From: Moorella sp. Hama-1
GTDB lineage: Bacteria > Bacillota > DSM-521 > Neomoorellales > Neomoorellaceae
DNA: 64,000 nucleotides
Reading direction: 5' to 3'
Assembly (NCBI RefSeq): GCF_023734095.1
Contig: NZ_AP024620.1
Coordinates: 182,501 to 246,500, forward strand
Shown: positions 1-10,214 of the stretch, piece after piece
Layout of the letters: every line of letters starts with the position of its first letter
Numbering within the stretch: the first letter of the stretch is position 1
Program-made: the position numbers and the translations under genes
Notes under the pieces: model-generated
What the model was told of the DNA's origin: nothing
What the model saw: only the letters and a program-made list of their open reading frames with translations
The model's database searches: none

Positions 1-1367
<1,367 letters not shown>

Positions 1368-1447
1368 AAGTAGTGGGTAAACTACGACGACCTCGCTGGG
1401 TAGTTTTGAAGGAACAACAAATAAAGTAGACTAAATAAGAAAAAAGG

Positions 1448-1564
1448 TTTCTGGTGGTAATAGCGGAGGGGAAACACCCGTTCCCATCCCGAACACGGCA
1501 GTTAAGCCCTCCAGCGCCGATGGTACTGGGGAGTAACCCCGGGAGAGTAGGACACTGCCAGGAA
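1448..1564 (+). rRNA. 5S ribosomal RNA
   Basis: This 117-nt gene has the usual 5S features: the conserved CCCATCCCGAACACGG segment near 1482-1497 and a closing helix in which TTTCTGGTGGT (1448-1458) pairs with ACTGCCAGGAA (1554-1564), allowing G-U pairs. It lies about 80 nt after the 23S end in the normal order. The ends were chosen from the terminal helix and could shift by a nucleotide or two. Confidence 0.93.
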
Positions 1565-1572
1565 GTTATTGA

Positions 1573-1602
1573 GAGAGCATGAAGGTTAACCTTCATGCTC
1601 TC
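1573..1602. other. 30-bp perfect palindrome downstream of 5S
   Basis: The two 15-base halves meet at GGTT/AACC and are exactly complementary (GAGAGCATGAAGGTT and its reverse complement). It starts 9 nt after the 5S 3' end. There is no run of T on either side, so it is not a textbook intrinsic terminator. It may be an rRNA processing hairpin or the rrn terminator stem. From 1603 to 1710 there is a further GC-rich hairpin and a pyrimidine-rich tract (1685-1707) resembling the arm of family A repeats. Confidence 0.6.
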
Positions 1603-1710
1603 ACCATACATTACCGCCCTCCGAAAGCCAGGAAACTTGGGGGCGTAGGAGGGGTAGCGGACAATAGCACCAGAACACTTCAGTCCACTTCCCACCTCCC
1701 ACTTCCATAA

Positions 1711-1785
1711 TCCTCGGTAGCTCAATGGTAGAGCGCCCGGCTGTTAACCGGGTGGTTGCAGGTTCGAGCCCTGCCCGGGGAGCCA
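1711..1785 (+). tRNA. tRNA-Asn (GTT)
   Basis: The cloverleaf is complete. The acceptor stem is TCCTCGG/CCGGGGA, the D arm contains AGCTCAATGGTAGAGC, and the anticodon stem CCCGG/CCGGG encloses the loop CTGTTAA with anticodon GTT. The T arm is CAGGGTTCGAGCCCTG-like, with GGTTCGAGCC readable. The CCA end is encoded (1783-1785). It closes the rRNA operon region. Confidence 0.95.
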
Positions 1786-1797
1786 TTTATACATCAC

Positions 1798-1829
1798 GCC
1801 CCTGCGGTTTACTCCCCAGGGGCTCTTTT
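1798..1829 (+). terminator. Intrinsic terminator after tRNA-Asn
   Basis: GCCCCTG (1798-1804) pairs with CAGGGGC (1817-1823) across a 12-nt loop, followed by TCTTTT. It lies just past the tRNA and probably ends the rrn/tRNA transcript. Confidence 0.6.
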
Positions 1830-1955
1830 GGTTACTTTAACAACCAACCTACCATGACGCGCACTCCTGCGAATTCCCTCCCGCCGCCATATCCCACTTC
1901 CCCGGCCATGAAAATTACGACCAGGCCTGGGCGCACCGACTGGCAGAAGGATAAA

Positions 1956-1988
1956 ATACCCCGGCATAAAGCCGGGGTTATTTTTTTC
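1956..1988 (+). terminator. Intrinsic terminator upstream of the terpene synthase-like gene
   Basis: CCCCGGC (1959-1965) and GCCGGGG (1971-1977) form a strong stem with loop ATAAA, followed by TTATTTTTTTT. The stretch 1830-2031 holds no gene I can support. This is a second stop for transcription from the rRNA side, or an attenuator for the next gene. Confidence 0.75.
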
Positions 1989-2031
1989 CCACCGGTGGGG
2001 TATATTTCTCCTACGGAAAGGTGGCGACTTT

Positions 2032-3111
2032 ATGCCGGATTTCCATGCCGCCGCGGCAATAGTAACGCCGTTTTTGACCCTGACCAGTTTCCTGGGCCAA
2101 GCCTTCCCGGGGGTCAACCGGGAACTGGCAGGTTGGCGCCAGCGCGCCGCTACCATCCCGGACTTACAGCTCCGGGAGCAGGCCCTGGCCAGCCTGACGT
2201 TAAAGAAATTCCACTGCCAGGGAGGAAGCGTTTACGCCGTCTGGCCGCACCATTACCGCCGGGAGCTCCTGCGGGCCATCGTCGCCCTGCAGACCATCAG
2301 TGATTACCTGGATAACCTCTGCGACCGGGCCGGGGTCCTCGAGGAGGAGTCCTTTCGCCAGCTGCACCTGGCCTTTACCGATGCCCTGCTCCCCGGCGGG
2401 GCAGGGCATGATTACTACGCCGCCTATCCCTACCACCGGGACGGCGGCTACCTCCAGACCCTGGTCCAGGCCTGCCGGACAAGCCTGGCGGCCCTCCCCG
2501 GTTATGCCCTGGTCCGGGATGAAGCCCTCTACCAGGCAGCCCTTTACTGCCGGCTCCAAGTGACCAAGCATATCGAGCCCGGCAAGCGCCAGGAGAAGCT
2601 CCAGGCCTGGCTCCAGCCCCTCCTGGACCAAATCCCGGCTCGCCTCTACTGGTGGGAACTGGCGGCAGCCACCGGTTCGACCCTGGGGATCTTTGCCCTC
2701 ATGGCCCTGGCAGCCAGGGGGGAGGTCCGGGAGCAGGAGGCAGCCAGAATAAGGGAGGCTTATTTCCCCTGGATCGGCGGCCTGCATATCCTCCTGGATT
2801 ACCTCATTGACCAGGAAGAGGACTGGGTCGGGGGAGACCTTAATTTTTGCGCTTTCTACCGCGATGGGGTGGAGGCCGGCCGGCGGCTAAGCTACTTCTG
2901 GCAAGAATCGTTGGCTGCGGCCCGGGAACTGCCCGATCCAGCCTTCCATCTCCTGGTGGTCAGGGGATTGCCGGCCCTTTACCTCTCCGACGTTAAAGCC
3001 GCTCAAGGGGAGCAACTCCCGGCACGACAGGTAATCCTCCAGGCTGCCGGGCCCTTTTCCCGCAACCTTTACCGCCTATGCCGAGGCCTGCGCCGGGCAG
3101 GGATAGTTTAG
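2032..3111 (+). CDS. DUF2600 / YtpB-type tetraprenyl-beta-curcumene synthase-like protein
   Basis: This 359-residue soluble, mostly helical protein resembles the DUF2600 family. Its characterised member, Bacillus YtpB, cyclises tetraprenyl diphosphate to tetraprenyl-beta-curcumene. An aspartate-rich DYLDN motif at residues 91-95 sits where class I terpene enzymes bind the magnesium-diphosphate, and DYLIDQEEDW appears in the C-terminal half. ATG at 2032 has a purine-rich GGAAAGGTGG upstream. It converges with a polyprenyl diphosphate synthase 28 bp away, which could make its substrate. Family membership is recognised from sequence style; the product is not established. Confidence 0.8.
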   Translation: MPDFHAAAAIVTPFLTLTSFLGQAFPGVNRELAGWRQRAATIPDLQLREQALASLTLKKFHCQGGSVYAVWPHHYRRELLRAIVALQTISDYLDNLCDRAGVLEEESFRQLHLAFTDALLPGGAGHDYYAAYPYHRDGGYLQTLVQACRTSLAALPGYALVRDEALYQAALYCRLQVTKHIEPGKRQEKLQAWLQPLLDQIPARLYWWELAAATGSTLGIFALMALAARGEVREQEAARIREAYFPWIGGLHILLDYLIDQEEDWVGGDLNFCAFYRDGVEAGRRLSYFWQESLAAARELPDPAFHLLVVRGLPALYLSDVKAAQGEQLPARQVILQAAGPFSRNLYRLCRGLRRAGIV

Positions 3112-3139
3112 TACCCGCCAGCCCCTTCAGCCAGCATTT

Positions 3140-4153
3140 TCATGGTTTCGTGGCGGGGGCGACAGCCCCCATGAGTGGCTCCCCCGCTTCTCCCAGGGGG
3201 TCCAGGGTACGGGCGGCCACCAGGGCCAGCTCCTCCTGGGCCGGTTTTACCGGCAACCGGTCCAGGGCCGTCAGGGCCCGGGTTACCTGGTCCCCCGCCG
3301 CGGCAGCCGTATAAGTATCGCAACCGAGGGACCGGGCCGCTTGCACTAGTGCCTCTATTTCCCCAGCCCCGAGGCCCCGGACCAGCCTTTCCTGCCAGCA
3401 GGCGGTATCCGGCGTTACCGTGAGGAAACGTAAAACCGGCAGGGTCAAGAGACCCCGGGCCAGGTCCTGGCGGCAGGGTTTACCCATTTTTTCCGGTGAC
3501 CCGAAGAGGTCCAGATAGTCGTCAATTATCTGGTAGGCCAGGCCCAGGTGCCAGCCGAAGCGGGCCAGGGCTTCCTGCTGGCTTGGTTTCAGGCGGCCCA
3601 GGATGGCGCCGCAGCGACAGGCGGCGCTGATCAGGGCCGCTGTCTTCTGGCCGATATAGGTAAAGTAAGCCTCCACAGCGCCGGCGCTCGCCGTCATGAT
3701 AGTATCCTTCGTTTCCCCGTCCAGGGCCCGCCTGCCGTCCTCCAGCTGCCCGATCTCCCCGCTGCACATGGAACGGATGGCCTCGGTTACTGTGTAGAGG
3801 ACGGCTTTTTTACTCTTGGCCAAGAGGCCGAAGGCCGTAGCAAAGAGGTAATCACCCGTAAGGACGGCAGGCACTGTCCCGAAACGGCGGTACAGGGGGG
3901 GACGGCTGCGGCGCAGGGTGGCCCCGTCCAGGATGTCGTCATGGACCAGGGAAGCCAGGTGGACGAGCTCAACGGCTGCCGCTACTCGCCCGACCTCCAG
4001 GGTGTCATAGATGCCAAAACTGGCGCATAATAAAACCAGGGTGGGCCGTAGCCCCTTACCGCCGTCCAGGGCGTAGTCCAACAGCTCCTGCAGGCGGGGG
4101 TCCGGTGAGGCAACAGCTTCTGCCAGGACTTGCTTGGTTTCCGCCAGGTTCAA
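3140..4153 (-). CDS. Polyprenyl diphosphate synthase (trans-isoprenyl synthase)
   Basis: The 337-residue protein has both aspartate-rich motifs of head-to-tail prenyl transferases: HDDILD (residues 71-76), followed by the typical GATLRRSRPPLYRRFG loop, and IIDDYLD near residue 207. These bind magnesium and the allylic diphosphate for chain elongation with isopentenyl diphosphate. Length fits heptaprenyl or octaprenyl synthase subunits (HepT/IspB-like), which feed menaquinone. Chain length cannot be read from the sequence. Start is TTG at 4153 with AGGAGCG upstream. The convergent DUF2600 gene suggests a shared C35-type terpenoid route. Confidence 0.88.
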   Translation of the reverse strand: MNLAETKQVLAEAVASPDPRLQELLDYALDGGKGLRPTLVLLCASFGIYDTLEVGRVAAAVELVHLASLVHDDILDGATLRRSRPPLYRRFGTVPAVLTGDYLFATAFGLLAKSKKAVLYTVTEAIRSMCSGEIGQLEDGRRALDGETKDTIMTASAGAVEAYFTYIGQKTAALISAACRCGAILGRLKPSQQEALARFGWHLGLAYQIIDDYLDLFGSPEKMGKPCRQDLARGLLTLPVLRFLTVTPDTACWQERLVRGLGAGEIEALVQAARSLGCDTYTAAAAGDQVTRALTALDRLPVKPAQEELALVAARTLDPLGEAGEPLMGAVAPATKP

Positions 4154-4483
4154 GGTTTGTCGCTCCTGTTTAAGTAGATTGAAGGCGCTAGAATTATGGC
4201 GCCGGGTTAATATAAGGAGGTAAGCCGTGGGTGCCAGGCCCCGGTGGTACCATGAATGGGGCAGGGGCTCCAGGAAGGTATCAGGATTACCGGCAGTATT
4301 AGTATTGCTAAAAAGCGTTAACTATATAGCCGCCTCCCCAGGCGGGGTCTTTTCCGGACGCCCCTGCGCGCCGTTGCCGGGGCTGGCCCGGCCTCTGGTA
4401 AAGCAAAAGTTGGTCCGGGGGAGATGTTTAAAGCTAACGTCCTTAAAACAAGCCCCGGCACTTCAAATGGCCATCGGCGGCTA

Positions 4484-4547
4484 TTGCTAAATTTACCACC
4501 ATGCGGTATAAAAAAGTCAAGAAAGGTCAAAGATAGTATTAGTCAAA
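4484..4547 (+). promoter_or_regulatory. ctsR promoter with CtsR operator
   Basis: A sigma-A-type promoter is readable: -35 TTGCTA (4484-4489), 17-bp spacer, -10 TATAAA (4507-4512). Directly downstream is the CtsR heptad direct repeat AGTCAAG-AAA-GGTCAAA (4515-4531), matching the known consensus (A/G)GTCAAA-NAN-(A/G)GTCAAA with one mismatch. A third half-site, AGTCAAA, lies at 4541-4547. Bound CtsR would cover the transcription start, so the operon should repress itself. The rest of 4154-4483 holds no gene I trust, only a small GC hairpin near 4331-4346. Confidence 0.88.
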
Positions 4548-4561
4548 CGGCAGGGGAGGTG

Positions 4562-5053
4562 ATGACCGTGGAAGGCAGGACCCTGGCCGACCAGATTGAG
4601 AATTACATCAAACGTTTATTAAACAACAGCGCCAGCGGCATAATCGAGGTCCAGCGCCAGGAACTGGCCGAGCTCTTTACCTGCGTGCCCTCCCAGATTA
4701 CCTACGTTATCAGCACCCGCTTTACCACCGAAAGGGGTTACCTGGTGGAGAGCCGCCGGGGCGGCGGCGGTTATGTCCGTATCGTGCGGGTACCCTTGAA
4801 GGCTGAGGACCAGGTAAAACATTGGGTCTATGAGGTCCTGGGGGATTATCTCTCCCAGGATGCGGCCGCGGAACTCCTGGCCCGCCTGGCTGAGGAGGGC
4901 CTGTTGACCCGGAGGGAGCAGATGCTCCTGACGGCAGCCATTAACCGCCAGGCTCTGCCCTTGGAACTCCCCCGGCGCGACCAGGTACGGGCCTGCATCC
5001 TGAAGGCGGTTATTCTCACCCTGCTAAGGGAAGACTTCCAGGACGATGTTTAA
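4562..5053 (+). CDS. ctsR: Transcriptional repressor CtsR
   Basis: The 163-residue protein matches CtsR, the dimeric winged-helix repressor of class III heat-shock genes. Readable marks are the N-terminal ADQIENYIKRLL, the helix-turn-helix region with ELAELFTCVPSQITYVISTRF, and the glycine-rich wing ESRRGGGGYVRI that reads the heptad repeats. ATG 4562 was chosen because GGGGAGGTG precedes it; a longer frame upstream would run through the operator. It is first in ctsR-mcsA-mcsB-clpC. McsB and ClpC normally inactivate CtsR on heat shock, forming a feedback loop. Confidence 0.96.
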   Translation: MTVEGRTLADQIENYIKRLLNNSASGIIEVQRQELAELFTCVPSQITYVISTRFTTERGYLVESRRGGGGYVRIVRVPLKAEDQVKHWVYEVLGDYLSQDAAAELLARLAEEGLLTRREQMLLTAAINRQALPLELPRRDQVRACILKAVILTLLREDFQDDV

Positions 5054-5166
5054 AGGTCCAGGGTGGGGCCGCGTCAGCCAGCTGCTGTAACGCTGCACCG
5101 GTGCTCCGTAAAAAGTGACCAGCTGGCCGGGTAAGATCCCATCGGCTTTTAAAGGGGGGCTCAATA

Positions 5167-5676
5167 ATGCTTTGCGAACGCTGCCAGGAAAAGCAGGCTA
5201 CCGTTCATGTCACCCGGATTATTAACGGCGAAAAAACGGAACTGAACCTCTGCCAGGAGTGCGCCCGGGAAATCCAACCCCAGTTGAAATTCTCTATACC
5301 CCAGTTCCTGGCCGGGCTGCTGGATTATGACCCGGACCTGGAAGTGCAGGCCCCACCGGCAGTAGAGCATTGCCGGGAGTGTGGCCTCACCTACGAGCAG
5401 TTTCACCAAACCGGGCGCCTGGGTTGCCCGGATTGTTACCACTACCTGGCCCCCCGGCTGGACCCGCTGATCCGGCGGCTCCAGGGCAGCAGCCAGCACC
5501 GGGGTAAGGTACCCCGCCGCGCCGGTGGCAACCTGCGGGTGCGCCGGGAGATTGAGAAACTGAAGGCCCAGCTCCAGCAACTGGTCCAGCAGGAGGAATT
5601 CGAAAAAGCGGCCCGGGTACGGGATCAGATCCGCGACCTGGAAGCCCGCCTGGGCAAGGAGGCGGACGGGCGATGA
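5167..5676 (+). CDS. mcsA: McsA, zinc-finger activator of McsB
   Basis: The 169-residue protein carries four CxxC pairs (CERC at 3-6, CQEC near 29-32, CREC near 69-72, CPDC near 86-89), expected for two zinc knuckles. A UVR-type helical motif lies at the C terminus (QQLVQQEEFEKAARVRDQIRDLEARL). In Bacillus McsA binds and activates the arginine kinase McsB. The start is ATG 5167, following AGGGGGG at a spacing of about 8. Its stop overlaps the start of mcsB by 4 bp, indicating translational coupling. Confidence 0.95.
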   Translation: MLCERCQEKQATVHVTRIINGEKTELNLCQECAREIQPQLKFSIPQFLAGLLDYDPDLEVQAPPAVEHCRECGLTYEQFHQTGRLGCPDCYHYLAPRLDPLIRRLQGSSQHRGKVPRRAGGNLRVRREIEKLKAQLQQLVQQEEFEKAARVRDQIRDLEARLGKEADGR

Positions 5677-6725
5677 GTATTAATCTGGAACATACGAGTA
5701 AATGGATGGAGGGCTCTGGCCCCCAGGCCGATATCGTCATCTCCAGCCGCATCCGCCTGGCCCGTAACCTTAAGGGTATGCCTTTCCCCAACTTGATGAA
5801 GGCTGAGGAACAGGCCCGGGTGGTCAGCCAGGTCGGCCGGGCCATCCACTCCCCCATGGTCATCCAATCGGTAGGCGAGCTAAAACTGCAACCCCTGCGG
5901 GAATTACCCCCGCTGGAGCGGCAAATACTAGTGGAAAAGCATCTCATCAGCCCCGACCTGGCGGAAGCCGGCGGCGAGCGGGCCGTGGTCCTGCGGGAGG
6001 ATGAGGCCATCAGCATTATGGTCAACGAGGAGGATCACCTGCGCCTGCAGTGCCTGCTGCCGGCCATGATGCTCCACGAAGCCTGGCGCCTGGCCGACGC
6101 CGCCGACGACGCCCTGGAGAACGAACTGGATTTCGCTTTTGACCAGAAACTGGGTTACCTGACCGCCTGCCCGACCAATGTAGGCACAGGCGTAAGGGCG
6201 TCAACTATGCTCCACCTGCCGGCCCTGGTCATCACCAAGCAGGCGGGACCAGTCCTCTCGGCCCTGACCAAGGTCGGGGTGGCCGTCCGCGGCCTTTACG
6301 GTGAAGGCACCGAGGCCCACGGCAACATCTTCCAGGTTTCCAACCAGATTACCCTGGGCCACGGCGAGGACGAGATTATCAATAACCTCTCGGCAGTAAC
6401 CGTGCGCCTGGCCGACCAGGAGCGGGAGGCCAGGGAACTCCTGCACCGGCAGAGCCGCTGGCAGCTGGAGGACCGCATCGGCCGGGCCTACGGCGTCCTC
6501 ACCAACGCCCGCATCCTGAGCTCCCAGGAAGCCCTGCAGCTCCTTTCCGACGTTCGCCTGGGGACGGAGATGAAGATCCTGCGGGGCCTGGACCAGCGCC
6601 TGTTAAACCAGCTCCTGGTCCGCATCCAGTCGGCTTACCTGCAGTTTACCGCCGGCAAAGAGATGACGCCCTTTGAGCGCGACGTGCGCCGGGCGGCCAT
6701 GGTCCGGGAACTGCTGGCGGGGTAA
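5673..6725 (+). CDS. mcsB: Protein-arginine kinase McsB
   Basis: The 350-residue protein belongs to the phosphagen-kinase fold. Family signatures are the nucleotide-binding SSRIRLARNLKG near residue 26, the catalytic-loop region VNEEDHLRLQ near 115, and CPTNVGTGVRAS near 170. McsB phosphorylates arginines on misfolded proteins and on CtsR, tagging them for ClpC-ClpP. ATGA overlap with mcsA couples translation. Downstream, a 238-bp family B repeat separates it from clpC, which is unusual for this operon. Confidence 0.96.
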   Translation: MSINLEHTSKWMEGSGPQADIVISSRIRLARNLKGMPFPNLMKAEEQARVVSQVGRAIHSPMVIQSVGELKLQPLRELPPLERQILVEKHLISPDLAEAGGERAVVLREDEAISIMVNEEDHLRLQCLLPAMMLHEAWRLADAADDALENELDFAFDQKLGYLTACPTNVGTGVRASTMLHLPALVITKQAGPVLSALTKVGVAVRGLYGEGTEAHGNIFQVSNQITLGHGEDEIINNLSAVTVRLADQEREARELLHRQSRWQLEDRIGRAYGVLTNARILSSQEALQLLSDVRLGTEMKILRGLDQRLLNQLLVRIQSAYLQFTAGKEMTPFERDVRRAAMVRELLAG

Positions 6726-6738
6726 TATCATATATGGG

Positions 6739-6976
6739 GGCTGGCAGGTACATGCTCCAGGCTCCAGTGGTTTTCGGCGAGCAAACTTGGCGCTCAGTTG
6801 CTTAAGCGGCGGGGGTGGCTATACTTTATCTCTTTGAATAATCGTAACGGGGAGCGGAACTCCTGGTTCCTTAAACTACGTTACGATCCCCATCCCGTTT
6901 ACCGCCGCCTCACTGCGGCTTCACGTAAGTATCTAACGCCTCAAACCAAGTCGCCTTCCGCCTGTACCCGCCAGCC
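6739..6976 (-). repeat. Family B MITE-like element, copy B1
   Basis: This 238-bp element fills the mcsB-clpC gap. Its ends are inverted repeats: GGCTGGCAGGTAC (6739-6751) and GTACCCGCCAGCC (6964-6976). It is the reverse complement of the copy at 33822-34059, which has the same length, and I estimate about 80% identity by eye. No target-site duplication is obvious. It contains an open frame (from about 6798) that keeps roughly 55 codons in common with the other full copy. The clpC Shine-Dalgarno AAGGAGGG (7001-7008) lies just outside the element. Confidence 0.85.
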
Positions 6977-7015
6977 TCCCAAAAAAGCTGGCCTAATTTA
7001 AGGAGGGATTTAATT

Positions 7016-9544
7016 ATGGCACGTTTTACTGAAAGAGCGAACCGGGTTTTGCGCCTGGCCCAGGAAGAGGCCCGGGCCCTGCATCACCCGGCCATAGGCA
7101 CCGAACATATCCTGCTGGGTATTCTACGGGAAGGGGATAGTGTGGCCGCCCGGGCCCTGATGAACCTGGGGGTGGACGTCAGGGCCGTCCGCGACGAGGT
7201 CCGCAAGGTCATTCGGCCGGGAGAGGCCGGCCTCAGTGCCGAGATGGGCCTGACGCCCCGGGCCAAAAGGGTCCTGGAATTGGCCAATGAAGAGGCCCGG
7301 CGCCAGGGAGTGAACTACGTTGGCACGGAGCACCTCCTCCTGGGCCTGCTGGAGGAAGGAGAGGGCCTGGCAGCGCAAATCTTAGGCGGCCTGGGCCTGA
7401 GCCCCGATAAGATCCGCGAGCAGGTGGTGGCTATCCTGGGCGGAGCCGGGGGGCAACCCCAGGCTGGCGGTTGGACCGTCCTCTTCGGCAACCTGCCCTT
7501 TGGTATGGGCGGCTTCCCCGGCGGGGGCCTGGGTTTTCAAACCCAGGGTCCGGCCATGGGCACCAGGACCCAGGGCCAGCGGCCGGGGGCGACGGGCACC
7601 CTGGACCAGTTCAGCCGGGATTTGACCCGGCTGGCCCGGGAAGATAAACTGGACCCAGTAGTCGGCCGGGAAAAGGAAATTGAGCGGGTCGTCCAGATCC
7701 TGAGCCGCCGGACCAAGAATAACCCGGTCCTCATCGGCGACCCGGGCGTAGGCAAAACGGCCATCGTCGAGGGCCTGGCCCAGAAGATCGTCCAGAACCA
7801 GGTGCCCGAGGTCCTGCGGGATAAGCGGGTGGTGGCCCTGGATATGTCCGGCATGGTGGCCGGCACCAAGTACCGGGGCGAGTTCGAAGAGCGCTTTAAA
7901 AAGGTCATGGACGAAGTCCGGGCCGCCGGTAATGTCATCCTCTTCATCGACGAGCTCCATACCCTTATCGGCGCCGGCGCCGCCGAGGGAGCCATCGACG
8001 CCGCTAACATCCTGAAGCCAGCCCTGGCCCGGGGTGAGCTGCAGACCATCGGCGCCACCACCATCGACGAGTACCGCAAGCACATCGAAAAGGATGCCGC
8101 CCTGGAGCGCCGCTTCCAGGCCGTCCTGGTGGAAGAACCATCGGTGGAAAATACCATCGCCATCTTAAAGGGCCTGCGGGATCGCTATGAGGCCCACCAC
8201 CGGGTGAAGATCTCCGATGAAGCCCTGGAGGCAGCGGCACGGCTTTCTGACCGCTACATCACCGACCGCTACCTGCCGGACAAGGCCATTGACCTCATGG
8301 ACGAGGCCGGTTCCCGGGTGCGCCTGCAGGTCTACACGGCCCCTGATGAAGTGAAGAAGCTGGAAGCCCGCCTGGAGGAAATCGAGAAGGAAAAGGCCGC
8401 GGCCGTCAACGCCCAGGAGTTCGAAAAGGCGGCTTCCCTGCGGGATGAGGAAAAGAAAATCAAAGAGGAACTGGAAGCTAAAAAGGGCGAGTGGCAGAAG
8501 GAGAAGGGCCTGGAGAAATCCGTGGTCACAGCCGAGGACATCGCCCAGATCGTCTCCAGCTGGACGGGGATCCCGGTGACCCAGCTGGCCCAGGAGGAGA
8601 GCGAGCGCCTGCTGCATCTGGAGGATGTCCTGCACCAGCGGGTCATCGGCCAGGATGAGGCCGTCCACGCCGTAGCCCGGGCCGTGCGCCGCGCCCGGGC
8701 GGGCCTCAAAGACCCCAAACGGCCCATTGGCTCCTTTATCTTCCTGGGACCTACAGGGGTCGGCAAGACGGAGCTCGCCCGGGCCCTGGCTGCGGCCCTC
8801 TTCGGCGACGAAGACGCCATGGTCCGCTTTGATATGTCCGAGTACATGGAGAAGCACACCGTCTCCCGGCTGGTGGGCGCCCCGCCCGGCTACGTGGGCT
8901 ACGAGGAGAGCGGCCAGCTGACGGAGGCCGTCCGGCGCCGGCCCTACAGCGTCGTCCTCTTCGACGAGATCGAGAAGGCCCACCCGGACATCTTTAACGT
9001 GCTGCTCCAGGTCCTGGACGACGGCCGCCTGACGGACGCCAAGGGCCGCACCGTGGACTTCCGCAACACGGTCATTATCATGACCTCCAACATCGGCGCC
9101 GGCACCATCAAGCGGGAGACCCTGGGCTTTAAAGCCTCGACCAGCGAAGTGGCGGCCGAGTCTTATGATAAGATGAAGAAACACATCATGGAAGAACTGC
9201 GGCGGACCTTCCGGCCCGAGTTCTTAAACCGTATCGATGACCTGATTGTCTTCCACGCCCTGTCCCAAGAAGACATCCGGGAGATCGTCGACCTGATGCT
9301 GGCCGAGCTCAACCGCCGCCTGGAGGACAACAACCTGGCCGTCGAGGTAACCGACGAGGCCAAGGAGATCCTGGTCCGGGAAGGCTTCGACGAGGCCTTC
9401 GGCGCCCGGCCCCTGCGCCGCGCCATCCAGACCCTTATCGAAGACCAGCTCTCCGACGAAATGCTGGCCGGCAAATTCCAGCCCGGCGACAAAGTCCGGG
9501 CCGTGGCCCGGGACGGCCAGATCGCCCTGGAAAAGGCGGCCTGA
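7016..9544 (+). CDS. clpC: ATP-dependent unfoldase ClpC
   Basis: This 842-residue class I Clp ATPase has two N-terminal Clp repeats (1-150), a glycine-rich linker (about 160-190), AAA-1 with GDPGVGKT near 241, and a middle domain with the UVR-like segment [23 protein letters not shown]-2 carries GPTGVGKT near 578 and the pore-loop region [10 protein letters not shown], and an LGF loop (ETLGFKA) is the likely ClpP-docking tripeptide. It unfolds arginine-phosphorylated proteins for ClpP, which is not in this window. ATG 7016 follows AAGGAGGG. It ends the CtsR-controlled operon. Confidence 0.97.
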   Translation: MARFTERANRVLRLAQEEARALHHPAIGTEHILLGILREGDSVAARALMNLGVDVRAVRDEVRKVIRPGEAGLSAEMGLTPRAKRVLELANEEARRQGVNYVGTEHLLLGLLEEGEGLAAQILGGLGLSPDKIREQVVAILGGAGGQPQAGGWTVLFGNLPFGMGGFPGGGLGFQTQGPAMGTRTQGQRPGATGTLDQFSRDLTRLAREDKLDPVVGREKEIERVVQILSRRTKNNPVLIGDPGVGKTAIVEGLAQKIVQNQVPEVLRDKRVVALDMSGMVAGTKYRGEFEERFKKVMDEVRAAGNVILFIDELHTLIGAGAAEGAIDAANILKPALARGELQTIGATTIDEYRKHIEKDAALERRFQAVLVEEPSVENTIAILKGLRDRYEAHHRVKISDEALEAAARLSDRYITDRYLPDKAIDLMDEAGSRVRLQVYTAPDEVKKLEARLEEIEKEKAAAVNAQEFEKAASLRDEEKKIKEELEAKKGEWQKEKGLEKSVVTAEDIAQIVSSWTGIPVTQLAQEESERLLHLEDVLHQRVIGQDEAVHAVARAVRRARAGLKDPKRPIGSFIFLGPTGVGKTELARALAAALFGDEDAMVRFDMSEYMEKHTVSRLVGAPPGYVGYEESGQLTEAVRRRPYSVVLFDEIEKAHPDIFNVLLQVLDDGRLTDAKGRTVDFRNTVIIMTSNIGAGTIKRETLGFKASTSEVAAESYDKMKKHIMEELRRTFRPEFLNRIDDLIVFHALSQEDIREIVDLMLAELNRRLEDNNLAVEVTDEAKEILVREGFDEAFGARPLRRAIQTLIEDQLSDEMLAGKFQPGDKVRAVARDGQIALEKAA

Positions 9545-9568
9545 GGCCGGGACGGGATAGAACCCCTC

Positions 9569-9603
9569 AAGCACCCGCGCGCGACGGGTGCTTTTCTTTT
9601 TCT
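9569..9603 (+). terminator. Intrinsic terminator after clpC
   Basis: AAGCACCCG (9569-9577) pairs with CGGGTGCTT (9584-9592), followed by TTCTTTTTCT. It marks the end of the ctsR operon. Confidence 0.85.
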
Positions 9604-9675
9604 AACGTTTAACAGGACAAAGGAGGATTTAATCTTTTTTGGACCAGATTGTCGAGGCGGGGATTCGCGATTTCG

Positions 9676-9838
9676 GCGTGTGTCCAGCCACCAGCCCTCT
9701 ACCTTGCGGGCGGCCACGTTATAGCCCATATTCCAGAGCTCCTGGATGGTGTCGGTAATCTCCAGTTCCCCCCGCCAGGAGAGTTTGAGGCCCTCAATGG
9801 CCCGGTGGATAACCGGGATAAAGAGGCGCTCGGGTCTG
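9676..9838 (-). pseudogene. Fragment of glucose-1-phosphate thymidylyltransferase (RmlA-like)
   Basis: Read on the minus strand, about 50 codons give IPVIHRAIEGLKLSWRGELE, then ITDTIQELWNMGYNV and VEGWWLDT. This is the C-terminal part of long-type sugar-1-phosphate nucleotidyltransferases, where SWRGELEIT and GWW-DTG are family marks. The frame then leaves homology (DTRRNRES instead of DTGK). The nucleotide-binding N terminus is absent, and 9840-10065 gives nothing recognisable. This is a dead remnant. Confidence 0.7.
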
Positions 9839-10065
9839 CTACGCCGGGGATAACCGCCGGGCGCTGCGCATGTTTTTAGGTGACGACGCGGAGCTGGTGA
9901 TATAGAGGCGCGCCACCTTACCGGCCCTGAGAAGCTTATGATTTTGCGAAAGCTGATGGTCCGTGCTGGCTGCTATGTCCATAATACGGAGGGGGCTCGG
10001 AGATGGTATGGCGATGGTCGCCCCCGTCGAGTTAAGTATAATTTAATTTTCTCGGGGGACGACGA

Positions 10066-10214
10066 TTTTTAGGGTCCGGCCGGCCCTGGCTGGGGCCGTG
10101 ACGGCCGGGATTATCGGCGGCCGTGAAGACGGCCTGGCGCCCCTGGAGCGCGCGACCAGGGCCGAGGCCATAGTGATGCTGGAAAGGCTGATGGATAAAG
10201 CCGGCTGGAGATAG
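10066..10214 (+). pseudogene. Fragment of an S-layer-homology (SLH) domain protein
   Basis: The plus-strand frame ending at TAG 10212-10214 reads AGIIGGREDGLAPLERATRA then EAIVMLERLMDKAGWR. This is the second half of an SLH domain, including the ATRAEAIVML helix near a protein C terminus. No start or upstream SLH repeats are present. SLH domains bind pyruvylated cell-wall polymer made through CsaB (28332-29414), so the organism probably has intact SLH proteins elsewhere. Confidence 0.65.

Noticed and set aside
1725-2303. 192-codon frame running from inside tRNA-Asn
   Set aside because: It starts within a tRNA gene and crosses two terminators; it is not a gene.
4227-4490. 87-codon frame with a perfect AAGGAGG ahead of GTG 4227
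   Set aside because: The composition is unlike a folded protein, a terminator-like hairpin (4331-4346) lies inside it, and it ends in the ctsR promoter. The Shine-Dalgarno may be chance; kept only as a low-probability small gene.
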